A stretch of 64,000 nucleotides of DNA from Hyposmocoma kahamanoa. Its lineage: Eukaryota > Arthropoda > Insecta > Lepidoptera > Cosmopterigidae. The stretch spans positions 3,918,026 through 3,982,025 of the forward strand of contig NW_020653945.1 in NCBI RefSeq assembly GCF_003589595.1, read 5' to 3'. Both the position numbers and the translations under genes were made by a program. The notes under the pieces were generated by a model. That model ran no database searches and was not told where the DNA came from. It saw only the letters and a list, made by a program, of their open reading frames with translations. Below, piece after piece: positions 53,489 through 63,955 of the stretch (its first letter is position 1; the number at the start of each line of letters is the position of its first letter).

Positions 53489-53700
53489 CTGTCTCCGTGG
53501 CCGAACGGTTACCATGCTGGTCTGCCACGCAGAGGTCCTAGGTTCGATTCACGGGACGGGAGAAACATTTGTATGGTCTACATTTATTTCTCTCGTGAGT
53601 TTGGGTGTAATTTGTGGTGTTCTATGTGTGTGTCCATGGCACACGCGACACAGGGTTTCCCTGGTAGGAGACTATGAGTGTGTATGAGTCTAGGCTCTAC
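53489..53700 (+). mobile_element. Family S tRNA-derived SINE
   Basis: 'ctccgtggccgaacggttac' (A box), 'gaggtcctaggttcgattca' (B box), 'tgtgtgtccatggcacacgc' and 'gtttccctggtaggaga'. Sits directly against the end of the family E copy. Confidence 0.85.
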
Positions 53701-54258
53701 TCTATGAGCCTACGACTGGCTGAGTGAATATAGTTTTGTATTTAGAATGTCTTTAAAAAAATAGGATAGAGAAAAGAACATCTTGGCAGACCTAGTAGCC
53801 TCCAGAAGTAAATATGTGAAAAAATACAATAAATATCTAAGTTAATCCCAGATTATATTTATAAAGTACCTCTCGCTACGCGACCTGAGCTACCCCCTAG
53901 GCTACAGTATGTTATTTATTTGAAGACGGTTAAAAATTGGGTAAATGTGTCTAATCTAGTTTCCTACAATATGAAAATAAGTAGACGCTTTAATTTATAA
54001 TATAATTTAGCTATAGATATCGTGTCATGTGATATCTAGGAAACTAATTCGCCATTTTATAGTAATTTATTAGTAGTACGATATGACATATCATGTGATG
54101 CAATATCTTAGATAGTGTCAGCAAACAACTTAAAGGTTACTAGAAAACTTCCTGTCTTCATTGTCACCGGACTTTGCTATTGAATAGATAACGTCATATA
54201 ATCGGAAGTTGAAATGATAAATTGGTACGAACCTTTGCATCAACGGCGGTAATTTTTT
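53701..54258. other. Unassigned sequence
   Basis: No feature recognised. Confidence 0.4.
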
Positions 54259-54460
54259 TTTCTCCAATTCAAGGCGTTATTCTCTCTCGATATACTTTGA
54301 GTAATGACAACCGATTTTTATTATCTCGTGTGTCAAGTCCCGTATAGTGGCGAACTAGGGGATGAATCTGGGTTTGCTTTCCGGTAACCGATTTCAATAA
54401 AACTTGGCAAATAGATGTAATTCCACGTACTTTTGAGGTCGGATTTTTTAGTAGTCTGTA
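54259..54460 (+). mobile_element. Family E, right half only
   Basis: 'tctccaattcaaggcgttat', 'gaactaggggatgaatctgg', 'caataaaacttggcaaatag' and 'ttttgaggtcggatttttta'. Confidence 0.8.
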
Positions 54461-54865
54461 ATGATCTGAGGATAATTATGGCTTATTGCAGAGATTCCAT
54501 AAAATTATTATTACCTATACCATGTACCTGTAATAAATAGACTTGAACTGAAAACGATGCCTGCGATGTTTCGAGCCTCTAACACTTAGTACACTTATAA
54601 CCGTTTCTTAGCAGTGTTGCGTTACATTTAAACAATCGTACAAACTACGTGCATTCATGTGCACTACGAGTCTTCGACCTACTTCCACTGAGAACTATAA
54701 AACCATACACACATGCAAATTTCCATACAATTGCGGGAATGGCGTAATTTTACTGCACCACATTGTCTTGCGATCATAAGACCTCTTTGTTAACTTTTCA
54801 TAACACGTTACTTGTTACACCGAGCTATTGTCGCACACTTACCAAACTAGTTTACTTATGTACCT
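54461..54865. other. Unassigned sequence
   Basis: No feature recognised. Confidence 0.4.
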
Positions 54866-55100
54866 TAGATAAATAGATAGATAGACAGATGAATAGATAG
54901 TTAAAACACTTTATTCAGTACTATGAAACAAATACAGATTAAACACAAATTGCCAAAACATTGTCACAGCAGTGAAAGGGCGCTGATTTAGCATATGCAT
55001 CTATTTCTCTCTTGATATAGCATACCCATGCCTCAGGAGTAAATTTCACACAATACATCTCCACTGAACCTTTGTAGTCTCACAAGTGCATTTGTTATGC
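54866..55100 (-). mobile_element. Retroposon 3' end with GATA-type tail
   Basis: The plus strand starts with degenerate (ATAG)n, then 'aacactttattcagtactat' (on the minus strand a polyadenylation-like AATAAA) and 'gcagtgaaagggcgctgatt', shared with 6338. The source LINE is not identified. Confidence 0.55.
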
Positions 55101-55415
55101 GGGCAGTTTACTCATCAACTGCAAATGGATGACGAATGTCATCTGAATTGACGTCGAGCCTGTTCATTGTGACTCCTTTATTATTAAATTGGCAAACACG
55201 TTGAGCTCAACAAAGACAGATTAATTGAGAAAAATTGGAATTTCTATCATTCTATAACCCTATAGTAAAAATGAGTCAAGTTTATGACGAACTTAAAACT
55301 TAAAAGGTAACGATCATCTGGATGTTTTTAAATCGATAATTGTTTTTATACAAGACGCTATTGTGTGTAGCGCTTGAGTTTTAGCTTTTAACCATTTTGT
55401 GTCATGTTTAACTTG
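55101..55415. other. Unassigned sequence
   Basis: No feature recognised. Confidence 0.4.
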
Positions 55416-55740
55416 ACCATACGTCCCGCTCTGAGCGGGACAGTTCCGTTTTTGGGATTCGTGTCCCGTTGTCCCCAAAATAATTAAAAAGGTGTCCCGC
55501 TTTCACAAAACAGAGCACACGTAACAATAAATTGAAAAAAATGCCGCGAAAGCGAAAAATATATAAAGCCAACCAGACATCGAGCACCAGACCATACAAA
55601 ATCAGTTCTCTTTTAAAATTTTTTATTCATAAAAAATTTTAGTTCTTTTTTTATCATACACATAAACATTTCGTGACTATCATAAACGTGACTCTTATTT
55701 TCAAAACAATAATTTTACAGGAGTCCCGTTTTAAATTTGG
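55416..55740 (+). mobile_element. Family K repeat, longest copy
   Basis: 'cgtcccgctctgagcgggac' at the left, 'aaaatatataaagccaacca' (TATA-like) in the middle, 'catttcgtgactatcataaa' and 'aggagtcccgtttt' at the right. Confidence 0.7.
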
Positions 55741-55981
55741 TGAACGTAATTTTACACTATTACTAAGACAAATTTTATCGTGATAGACGTACACTGTTTT
55801 TGGGATGTGATCTAGTCTATTAATGTAACAAACTGTATTTGTTACCATGCATGGATTACATTCTGTTTGTGTACCTAAAAAAAACAACACATGATCATTG
55901 TGGTGGTCAACACTCGATTTAGACACGAAAACATTGTTTCATTTCCTCTTACCCAGTGGGTTCTATCTACCGTCTGGTACT

Positions 55982-56193
55982 GCGTTCCGGTTCTGAAGGG
56001 TAAGGATGCTGGCGAAATTACAGGCACATGGGACTTGTCAACTTATGTCTTAGGGTGACGGGTGCAGTATCACTGCCCCTCGGATCTTTGTTGTTGAAAG
56101 TTCTGAGTGGCACTGCAAGTGTTGTGGTCAGGCTTGTCGTTTACCACCTGACACACGACTTGTCCGTCCCGTTATTTGTTGTCATAAAAAAAA
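55982..56193 (+). mobile_element. Family A copy with A-tail, truncated at the second palindrome
   Basis: Starts 'gcgttccggttctgaagggt' and ends 'tgttgtcataaaaaaaac'. The open frame over it is a shadow. The truncation point is the same as at 40785. Confidence 0.85.
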
Positions 56194-56569
56194 CGAAAAT
56201 GCATCTTCAGTCGAGCAGACGCGCTCTCAAAATGCACCGTGAAATTCTTGGTGTATGTACCCTTGTTGTTGGTGATAATGGATTAATCGAAAGAACTCAA
56301 TACCACACAGTCGGTCGTTTCCTTCGCTTCGTCCAGTTTTATTATCCACAAAGCGACGGCGTTTTATGCGTGACCTGCAATAGTTTGGACAGATAGATAT
56401 TACGTTTATCGTATTGCTGCACGCACACAACACAATAAATGAATTGAAACAAAAACACGCAAAAATTCAAATAAAATAAAATAGTTAATAAAAAGCCAGT
56501 GCCTCACGGATAAAAAATAACAACTTATATGTGTTGTAGCAAATAGTTTGCTCAGTTCGGCTTTTTTCA
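56194..56569. other. Unassigned sequence
   Basis: No feature recognised. Confidence 0.35.
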
Positions 56570-57001
56570 ATTGACAACCGTGACAAGAGGCTTATAGGTG
56601 ACTCGGAATTAGTGGAGGCGAAGCTGCAGAGCCTTGAACACCGCCGAAGTTGCCTGCTCATCGGTATTTTACAGGATATATCACGGAGAGTGTGCGATGG
56701 AATTACGCGATTTAATTCCGCCTTCCCCTTTCTGTCACTAGGGGACTAGACGTAGGCTTGGGTTCCACCCCTAATGTTGTGGATATTCCAAAGATTCGCA
56801 CGAAGCGCTACGCTTCCACATTTATATGGCGAACGGCTTTGGAGTGGAATTCCCTGTCTGCAGACTTGTTCCCTGAACGTTATGACTTGGACGTTTTCAA
56901 GGCAAAAGTGAATAGGCATTATTTAGGTGTGCACGCTCCATCGTCAAATTCCGTCAGATGAGATGAAGGTCAAATGCGCACGTACATTTTTATATAAAAA
57001 A
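56570..57001 (+). pseudogene. Jockey/CR1-like LINE 3' end, 5'-truncated
   Basis: Frames give SELVEAKLQSLEHRRS, FYRIYHGECAMELRDLIPPS (with a stop just after 'FCH'), then the clean end IPKIRTKRYASTFIWRTALE to NRHYLGVHAP and a stop at about 56961. The 3' end is 'gatgaaggtcaaatgcgcac' plus a T/A-rich run. Closest relative of 1955-2590. Confidence 0.85.
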
Positions 57002-57297
57002 AGAACTAGCAATTGGCTTTATTTTTTATTCTTGTTTATGTTTTCATTTTGCCACGTGTTTGAATGGTTTACCTCGTTTATAATGGAGTAAGGCGTCGTC
57101 GTTAGAATGCCGAGCGGAAGACACGCAATGTATTTAGTCGCAAGGTAAAACATCAATGTGTTAAACACTTTCTATGCAGTTAAGACTTTGTGATAAGATC
57201 ACATCTGCAAAATTACGACTTTTAATCAGAAAGGCTTAAAGGTTCTACTAGGTCGAGAACTTTTTATGCTTAAATAGGAGATTTATATATACGGCCT

Positions 57298-57350
57298 CCG
57301 TGGTCGAGTGGCTTGCACACCGGTTTTCATGGCGACGCCATCTCTGAGGT
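57298..57350 (+). mobile_element. tRNA-like SINE head
   Basis: 'gcctccgtggtcgagtggct' has an A-box match and 'tgcacaccggttttcatggc' follows, as in the SINE at 45374 (minus). The rest of that SINE is not present. Confidence 0.5.
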
Positions 57351-57774
57351 ACTAATTTCGTACAGTCCATTTTCCTTTGGCATTCGGATTAAATTTGTCA
57401 AAAAAAAAAGGAATGTCTCATGCTATTGTGACGATGCTGAGGAATTAAATATGGAGTTTCGTGTACAATGCTCGGAAGCTACACGAACCAAGAACCTTAA
57501 ATAAGGAAGCGACTATTTAGTATTGTTGAAGATAAACTTAACAATCTTTATCTCCATCCGTTCATTTAAGGATTCAAGTGAATCAATATTACGAACATGT
57601 GTCCAACGTAGTCGCTTTTGAATATGTATGGTGCACGTTGATTGCATGAATAAAAATGCTTTTTGCGTTCAGATTTACTACGTACTATCAGTGAGATCTC
57701 GAAAATGAACTAACAATGTGATTTATAGTGTTTGATATTTTAAATATCATCATTACCTACATGCGTTTTGAGCA
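57349..57774 (+). repeat. 430-bp duplicate block, copy before the gap
   Basis: From 'gtactaatttcgtacagtcc' to 'acatgcgttttgagca' nearly identical to 58078-58514, ending exactly at the N run. Differences are a few substitutions and an indel near 57440. Confidence 0.9.
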
Positions 57775-57784
57775 NNNNNNNNNN
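57775..57784. other. Assembly gap (10 N)
   Basis: Ten N bases; a length this round is usually a placeholder. Confidence 0.99.
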
Positions 57785-57956
57785 AATTACAGGCACATGG
57801 GACTTGTTAACTTACGTCTCAGGGTGACGGGAGCAGTGGCAGTAACCCTCAGATCTTTACGATTCAAAGCTCTCAGTGGCACTGAACTGCTATGGACAGG
57901 CGTGTCGCTCACCATCAGGCGCACGACTTGTTCGTCCCGTCAATTGGTATCATAAA
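57785..57956 (+). mobile_element. Family A copy starting at the gap
   Basis: 'aattacaggcacatgggact' through 'gtctcagggtgacgggagca' to 'gtcaattggtatcataaaca'. Its 5' part is lost in the gap. Confidence 0.85.
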
Positions 57957-58077
57957 CAGAAGTTACAAAAATTTAAAATAAACGTAAATTGTTTTATGTT
58001 GTTCGTATTATTTTTATGACTCATGTGATAGAAGCGCTTTTGACGTACAAACAATATTAGTGATAGTTTTATATGCT

Positions 58078-58514
58078 GTACTAATTTCGTACAGTCCATT
58101 TTCCTTTGGCATTCGGATTAAATTTGTCAAAAAAAGGAATGTCTCATGCTATTGTGACGATGCTAAAATAATGTATGGAGTAATAAAATATGGAGTTTCG
58201 TGTACAATGCTCGGGAGCTACACGAACCAAGAACCTTAAATAAGGAAGCGACTATTTAGTATTGTTGAAGAATAAACTTAACAATCTTTATCTCCATCCG
58301 TTCATTTAAGGATTCAAGTGAATCAATATTACGAACATGTGTCCAACGTAGTCGCTTTTGAATATGTATGGTGCACGTTGGTTGCATGGATAAGAATGCT
58401 TTTTGCGTTCAGATTTACTACGTACTATCAGTGAGATCTCGAAAATGAACTAACAATGTGATTTATAGTGTTTGATATTTTAAATATCATCATTACCTAC
58501 ATGCGTTTTGAGCA
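58078..58514 (+). repeat. 430-bp duplicate block, copy after the gap
   Basis: Same sequence as 57349-57774, but continues past 'ttttgagca' into unique sequence, consistent with an alternative haplotype of the same locus. Confidence 0.9.
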
Positions 58515-58704
58515 TACGTATGATACTCTCAATAATAAACTGTCTAAATACAAAAAGTGATTTTTGGCGAACTGACAAATAAATAACGTACGTTATTATT
58601 ATACCCGTGTGTTCATTGTATATTTCTGTATTGTAAGTTTGAATTATTTAACTTTCTCAGTAAGTGAATATGTAATTCTTATGAGAAAAAAATATTTTTT
58701 AACG

Positions 58705-59010
58705 AGATTATTGATACAAAGACCATAAAAAAGGAAAGTTCTTTCGTCCGGCTCATTGACTTACAATTATATGGACGTCGGGTCCGCGCTAAAAAGTGTC
58801 CGCACTTGTAAGGCGCTAAAATCGTATACAGAGCGCCAAACTCCGCTTTAGTCTTCATTTGTTCGACTGACAGCGCGATACTGCGATGACATTACAATTT
58901 AAATTTCGAATAGGTTGACTTGGGACATTTTTTTCGTGGTTTTTGTATTAGACCCGTCGTCCATTTATTTGTAAGTCAATGGTCCGGCTGGATAAAAATA
59001 CGAATATCAT
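58705..59010 (-). mobile_element. Family T SINE fragment split by a MITE
   Basis: 'attgatacaaagaccataaa' and 'gaaagttctttcgtccggct' before, and 'gtccggctggataaaaata' after the MITE at 58754, correspond to the family T tail and the region next to the B box. Confidence 0.55.
58754..58981. mobile_element. hAT-like MITE with 8-bp target duplication
   Basis: GTCCGGCT is duplicated exactly at 58746-58753 and 58982-58989. Inverted termini CATTGACTTACAATTATATG (left) and CATTGACTTACAAATAAATG (reverse complement of the right) continue 'gacg.cgggtc'. Length 228 bp, no ORF. An 8-bp duplication fits hAT (or Merlin-type) transposition. Confidence 0.85.
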
Positions 59011-59090
59011 GGTAATAAACACATGATATTCAATAAAATGAATATTGCAAATAAAGTACGTGCATGATATTTGTTTTAATGATAATCTCA

Positions 59091-59545
59091 GTACAGAGTA
59101 CTAAAAAATGGACCTCAAAAGTACGTGGAATTACATATAATTACCATGTTTTATTGAAATCGGTTACCGGGTAGTACCCAAGCCCGGTTTCATCCCCTAG
59201 TTCGCTAAAAATTCGATAAAAATCGGTTCTCACTTCTCAAAGTATATCGAGAGAGAAAAACGCCTTGAATTGGAGAATAGCAAAATCAACCATTAAAATA
59301 ATTGCTGCTTATAATGAAATTTAGGCGCTATTTATAAAAATGAATCTTCATTCGTAAACTCACCCTTAGAGGTGGATGATTTTCTTTAAAATTAAATGGG
59401 ACCACTTTGGAGATGCCCTCTTTCCAACAAAAAAGAATCATGAAAGTCGGTTCACAAATACCGGAGTTATCGCGTAACAAACATACAAAAAAAAACATAC
59501 AGTCGAATTGAGAACCTCCTCCTTTTTGTGAAGTCGGTTAAAATA
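59091..59545 (-). mobile_element. Family E, full length
   Basis: From 'gtacagagtactaaaaaatg' and 'gacctcaaaagtacgtggaa' through 'cccggtttcatcccctagtt', 'tatcgagagagaaaaacgcc' and 'gagttatcgcgtaacaaaca' to 'gaacctcctcctttttgtga' and 'agtcggttaaaa'. Best copy for deriving the consensus. Confidence 0.85.
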
Positions 59546-60289
59546 TTTGTGCATATCGCACGAAATACTCACCTTTCCTGGAATGACAATTAAATTCTGA
59601 AAATAAGTTGAAATTGAAAAAGCGAGAGGTTCGTTTAATGACAGCTTTAGTTTCAAGGTGCAATATTAGTTTTATTTCGTACCTCATTACTTTATTTTAC
59701 ACACACACACACATTGTATCAATTTTTTGTCAACAAAATTATTCGCCACAAAACCAATTCCCTATAGACATCAGTCAGTACACTGGTTTAGAGCAGTTTT
59801 CAAATATTAAGCCATTTTATGTACATATTCTCGAAAATACACGCAGTATCTGGTAATTCCCACAAAAAGACTTTAACATCTGTACGTCCGAGATAACGAA
59901 GGAAATAACGCTAATAGTTGTGTAATAGTAACGGCTATTATTAGATGGCGGTAAATATTTGTCTACCTCGGCGTCTAATGACAATAATCTGCGTTGCGGT
60001 TACACAGCCATGGAAGTGTTCGTGGCTTTTTAAAAAAATAATAGTTTAGTTAGTAATTAATATTATTGTTATTGTTTCGGAAAACAAATATACCTAAAGC
60101 ACATTTTAGATTGCTTAACGTAATCTCTAAAAGAGCGAGAGATTTGTTTTATTTTTATTCGGTCTTCAAGGCATGTTAACATAGATTTTGAAAGACACTT
60201 TTGACGTATGACCTAATGTGGCTTTTTAAAATAAGGGTACGAAATATTAATCACATACATACTCTTGAGTAAAAATTATATTAACAGAT
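59546..60289. other. Unassigned; short (CA)n at 59700-59713
   Basis: AT-rich intron sequence; no repeat family recognised. Confidence 0.4.
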
Positions 60290-60430
60290 AATAATAATAA
60301 CGCACACACTCAATATAGCCCCGCACTAGGGAAACCCTGTGTCGCGGGTGCCATGGACACACACATAGACAACCACAAATGACACAATCATGATGATAAA
60401 CTCACGAGAGAAACAAATGTAGGTAAATGT
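60290..60430 (-). mobile_element. Family S SINE, 5'-truncated
   Basis: (TAA)n, 'cgcacacactcaatatagcc', 'gggtgccatggacacacaca' and 'aaactcacgagagaaacaaa'; the tRNA-like head is missing. Confidence 0.8.
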
Positions 60431-60586
60431 TAAATAAACGTGTACATTTAAAATTTCAAAATATTCACAGCCCCTCTTACACGAGGCAAGTAATTCCAAA
60501 TAAGCCAAGCTAATTCCGAGTTTACTGTAACCTACGTTTAAAGTTACACTTGTTTGAAGCTAAATCTTCCTTCTCTTAAATTCCAG

Positions 60587-60757
60587 GAGTCATTGGTGGA
60601 CTGGGAGCGCGGCCAAATCGGCGTGCAGGCACCAGCGCCAGTCGCAGGCGCACCAGGGCGCAAATGGAGCGCGAGGAATGGAGCGTCTGCGCAGGACACC
60701 GCTCCGGACCAATCCGCGCTTGTCACGAACGCTACAGATTCTTGCAAACTGCTGGTT
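60587..60757 (+). CDS. Host gene internal exon (downstream one of two), product not identified
   Basis: A 171-bp GC-rich block, exactly 57 codons, lies between an acceptor ending aaattccag and the donor gtaagt at 60758. It starts and ends in phase 0, matching the phase-0 end of the exon at 4135-4322, so the two join without a frameshift or stop. The peptide begins ESLVDWERGQIGVQ, continues through a Pro/Ala/Gly-rich stretch and ends TDSCKLLV. There are no transmembrane runs or known catalytic motifs. The Cys near the end could pair with the Cys in the preceding exon if the product is extracellular, which is inference. I do not recognise the family. Confidence 0.65.
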
Positions 60758-61504
60758 GTAAGTATTACGAAAATTTTAACACGTACACTGTAAAATAGCT
60801 AATCGAGAGAAGTACAGTCGACGCCCTAAGATACCTGACCTTTTATAGACTATTTTGGCTCGAGAAAATCAGTGTGAATATAAGTGTTAAACAAACTTAA
60901 CCGTAAAGTACATTTTCATCACACTTGCTCGTAAACAGTGGCATAACATGCAGGCAAAGTCGGCTGCAATGTGCTGAATTACGCCCACGGACTATGTCAG
61001 TACATTACCGCCATAAGGCGGTAATGGATATCTAAAAATTTAATTGCACTATACTTCCCTTGGACGTTAATCTTAAGCAAAAAGTTTTAATTGTCGAAAA
61101 ATCTGAATTGTTTCATACAAACTTGAAGTATACAAAAAAAACTAAACATTTTTCTAAATAAATTTTATAAATTCAAATTCTGCAGCATTCTTAGTATTTT
61201 GAAATTATTTATTTTATATCTTTACCGTCATGACTGTGTTTTTGCCTTTTACAACATTTTAGTTCGAGCTGTATTAATTATACAGGAATAGCTGGCCATC
61301 TGTTCATATATAACAACGAAAAACAATAAACCAGGCATTTGCAAAATTTGTGTTGTGAAACGATATTAACTTAATCATACAAGAAATATTTATTACCTTG
61401 CAAATGTGGTTTCAAACCTCGAGTCATTGAAGCCCTCAGCCTTAGACTCTCGTTAGTAATTTCTTATTTACTGCCCTTCATACCTACATACAATGTACGT
61501 AAAA
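60758..61504 (+). other. Start of the following intron, unassigned
   Basis: Begins at the donor gtaagt after the exon at 60587-60757. AT-rich; no repeat family recognised. Confidence 0.4.
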
Positions 61505-61620
61505 ATGAGGCTTCCATCCCACCGAAAGTCAGGGTGGTAAACTATGGCTAAAACCTTCACTTTAAAAAGCCCGTGCCTACTAGTGGGATCATTAGATCTC
61601 AGTTGATTACGATTGAATAC
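61505..61620 (+). mobile_element. Degraded RTE-like 3' end
   Basis: 'cagggtggtaaactatggct', 'agcccgtgcctactagtggg' and 'ctcagttgattacgattga' follow the layout of 3580-3740 with heavy decay. Confidence 0.45.
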
Positions 61621-61765
61621 TTATTTTTATACATCGTTGATGGTTTACCTATCAGTAGTCGGAAATGACATTTTCCAGAAATAACGTTTGCTCGAATTTT
61701 CATAACCTCGAAAGTAATTTTGAAAGGAAAATGTTTTTTTCTTTAAAACGTAACTTAACCTAACC

Positions 61766-62731
61766 TTTTTTTTTCTTTTTTTTTATTACCGTGAGGAAAA
61801 TGCGTTATGTGGGACTCTCTCCTGGAGACTATGTCGATCCCCAAGAGTATACCCACTAAAAACATCACGATGTTCCTGCGCGCACCTGGCGCTGGAACCG
61901 CGGGGTCCCTTTCAGATGCTACCGCGACTCCGGTGGTGCTGGTCCGCCTTTGGGCGGACCCCTACACCATCCGCCCCTTAATCATGGGGGCGACCTGCAC
62001 GGAGATACCCCGGTACATTTGGGGCATCTACCGGCGGCAGAGGCCTGTGCAATGAAGGGTCAGGGTTTCCCAACCCCGCACCCACCACCTCTACGAGATC
62101 CCGGCGCTGCTGGCTCCAGGTCGGGCACACCTCCAAGGTGTGCCTCGCCGAGTCTGTAGCAGCGCCGCACTCGTGACACTCCGGGGTCACCTCCCTCCGT
62201 GTGATCTTGTGCAGGTAGTCACCGAAACAGCCGTGTCCGCGGTGAGTACCTGAACAAGACGGTAGGTGAGGGACCCGTGCCTCCTCTTTCTCCAATTGGC
62301 CAGTACAAGGAGCAGCGCCTGGACGGTGCGCTCCCCGTATCTGGCCGATCGGAGTGCCTCCTCCCACCCCGCCTGGACGGTGGTCTTTGCGGCACGCCGA
62401 ACCCCCACTAGCTCCTCTAGTGTGCGGCGCTCTCCACGTGCCCTGGCTTCCGCACGGCACCTGTAGGTCTGCTCGAGGACGGACGCCGCGAGCTCCCAGG
62501 GTGCGGATCCAGCCAGGGCTCATGCCGCCGCTCCGGAAACCGTCCAGTACGCCCGAATCGCCCTCACCGCCATTAGCTTCTGCGGCCTGCGCAGAAGCGG
62601 CCGCAGTCTGGTGGTGAGGGCCTCCGCAGATGGGCGCCCCGTAGAGGACCATGCTCCGTATAACGCCAGCATAAAGCCGACGACATAGGGAGCTGGGTCC
62701 CCCCACGTTTGGCCCCTCACTAAACATATCC
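61766..62731 (-). pseudogene. R1-like LINE 3' end, C-terminal RT region, poly-A tail
   Basis: A GC-rich block of about 950 bp. On the minus strand it encodes GPSSLCRRLYAGVIRSMVLY near 62700-62640, LRPLLRRPQKLMAVRAIRAY (62610-62550), WRKRRHGSLTYRLVQVLT (about 62300-62240), GHGCFGDYLHKITRREVTPE, and the knuckle CHECGAATDSARHTLEVC (C-x2-C-x7-H-x4-C) near 62180-62130, ending before 61978. Two or three frameshifts separate the parts. The 3' UTR reaches the T-run 61766-61784 (poly-A on the minus strand). 5'-truncated at about 62731. High GC and few lesions suggest a fairly recent insertion. Confidence 0.85.
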
Positions 62732-62754
62732 TGAAAAAACAACGGTTTCGTTCT

Positions 62755-62798
62755 AATTCGGTTTTCGGTGTAATGAAAATTAGAACAAACGTTATTAC
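62755..62798 (+). repeat. 44-bp repeat shared with 10029-10072
   Basis: 'ttcggttttcggtgtaatga' and 'aacaaacgttatta'; flanked by GTTCTAATT and AATTAGAAC. Abuts the 5' end of the R1-like LINE. Confidence 0.55.
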
Positions 62799-63139
62799 GG
62801 AAAAAAAAATCGAGTTCGTGATAGGTTACCATCGTTGACAGACAGAATTGTCTTTTATCATAAATTTTGCACAAACAAGTACAAAACTTTTATAACAGAT
62901 AGCTAAATTCGCTTAGACATCTAAATTACGAACCAATAAATTTATTTTACGTTGCCCTCATTCGCACAGGCTTCATCGTTTCTGGGGAAATGTGTCAAGG
63001 ATTCGCTCTGATCGCGTTACACTATTTTAGACCTTTTAGCGTGGTGTTAATAGGTTCGACATTAGGTAATAGCGTGAGCTTATTTGCCATTTGAGTCTAT
63101 CAAGCAAAATTGAGTTCAACTGCATCGTTGAAAACGCAA
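62799..63139. other. Unassigned sequence
   Basis: No feature recognised. Confidence 0.4.
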
Positions 63140-63245
63140 CTGTTTTTTTGGATCTAAATCTCGTATAGGTTTTTTTTTTATAGAAATCAACGTTCTCAGT
63201 CAGTCAATCTTTACAGGTCTCGTGGTCGCGGCTGATTGAGATGGC
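63140..63245. repeat. Family F relative, decayed
   Basis: 'ggatctaaatctcgtatagg' and 'cgtggtcgcggctgattgag' echo the arm and loop motifs of family F. Confidence 0.35.
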
Positions 63246-63464
63246 AAACTATAATAGTTTGTGAAATATTAATGCAATTCTCCACATGTTTCATTATTTA
63301 TTTAATACATATCGAACAGGAAAAAACACAAAAAAAATTTTTAAAAAGAAAATACAAACAAAAAGTTCTAAATAGAAGAAATTTCTTCTTAAATACACAT
63401 TAACTAAAAGAACGGGCTTACTTGAACAATAACACAAAGATTGTGCAAAACGAAAACTATATCA

Positions 63465-63638
63465 TTTTTTTTATAATATTAAGTGACGGAACGGACAAGT
63501 CGTGCGCCTGATGGTAAACATCCATAGCGGTTGCAGTGCCACTCAGAGCCTTAAATCTCAAAGATCTGAGGGGCACTGCCACTGTGCCCGTCAGCCTCAG
63601 ACACGTTTACAAGTCCCATGTGCCTATAATTTCACCAT
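63465..63638 (-). mobile_element. Family A copy, 5'-truncated
   Basis: 'tttttttataatattaagtg' and 'acggaacggacaagtcgtgc' through 'gatctgaggggcactgccac' to 'gtgcctataatttcacca'. Confidence 0.85.
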
Positions 63639-63894
63639 TATAATGAATATATATTTCATAATGCAAAATCGCAGATTTGGACGGAATGGCGGTTAAATAT
63701 GTTTTTATAAACAAAAAAAATGCATTTGATCTCCATCACACCTTATGGAAGTGACAATGAGGTCGATAATGGAGCATGCACACCTAAATAATGCCTGTAC
63801 GCTCTAGCCATGAAACGGCCCAAGTTGTATCAGTTACCGTACAATATAGTAACTAAAGTTATTAATTTAAATACTTTACAAACATATTTATTTC

Positions 63895-63955
63895 CGAAGA
63901 AATAGTTTTATTTCCAATGTGTAACAATCACGAAAACCTAGGAACTCGATACTGC
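63895..63955 (+). repeat. Family F 3' end fragment
   Basis: 'atttccaatgtgtaacaatc' and 'cctaggaactcgata' match 46573-46614. Confidence 0.55.

Larger units (their letters stand above)
4323..60586 (+). other. Very long intron (about 56.3 kb) packed with transposable elements
   Basis: The interval runs from the donor gtgagt after the exon at 4135-4322 to the acceptor ttccag before the exon at 60587. I saw no other block in between with paired splice sites and a clean coding frame that is not a transposon remnant. The intron holds nearly all the repeats listed here, in both orientations. That both exons belong to one transcript is inferred from strand, phase and composition; an unseen small exon inside remains possible. 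Confidence 0.5.

Noticed and set aside
53179..53687. Open frames on both strands encoding Thr-His-Ala-Arg or Cys-Val repeats
   Set aside because: They are the translated (GCAC)n-(AC)n microsatellite and the adjacent SINE, not a gene.
61978..62874. 298-codon minus-strand open frame as a host gene
   Set aside because: Its content is an R1-like LINE C-terminus read partly out of frame; the poly-A tail and 5' truncation confirm a retrotransposon remnant.
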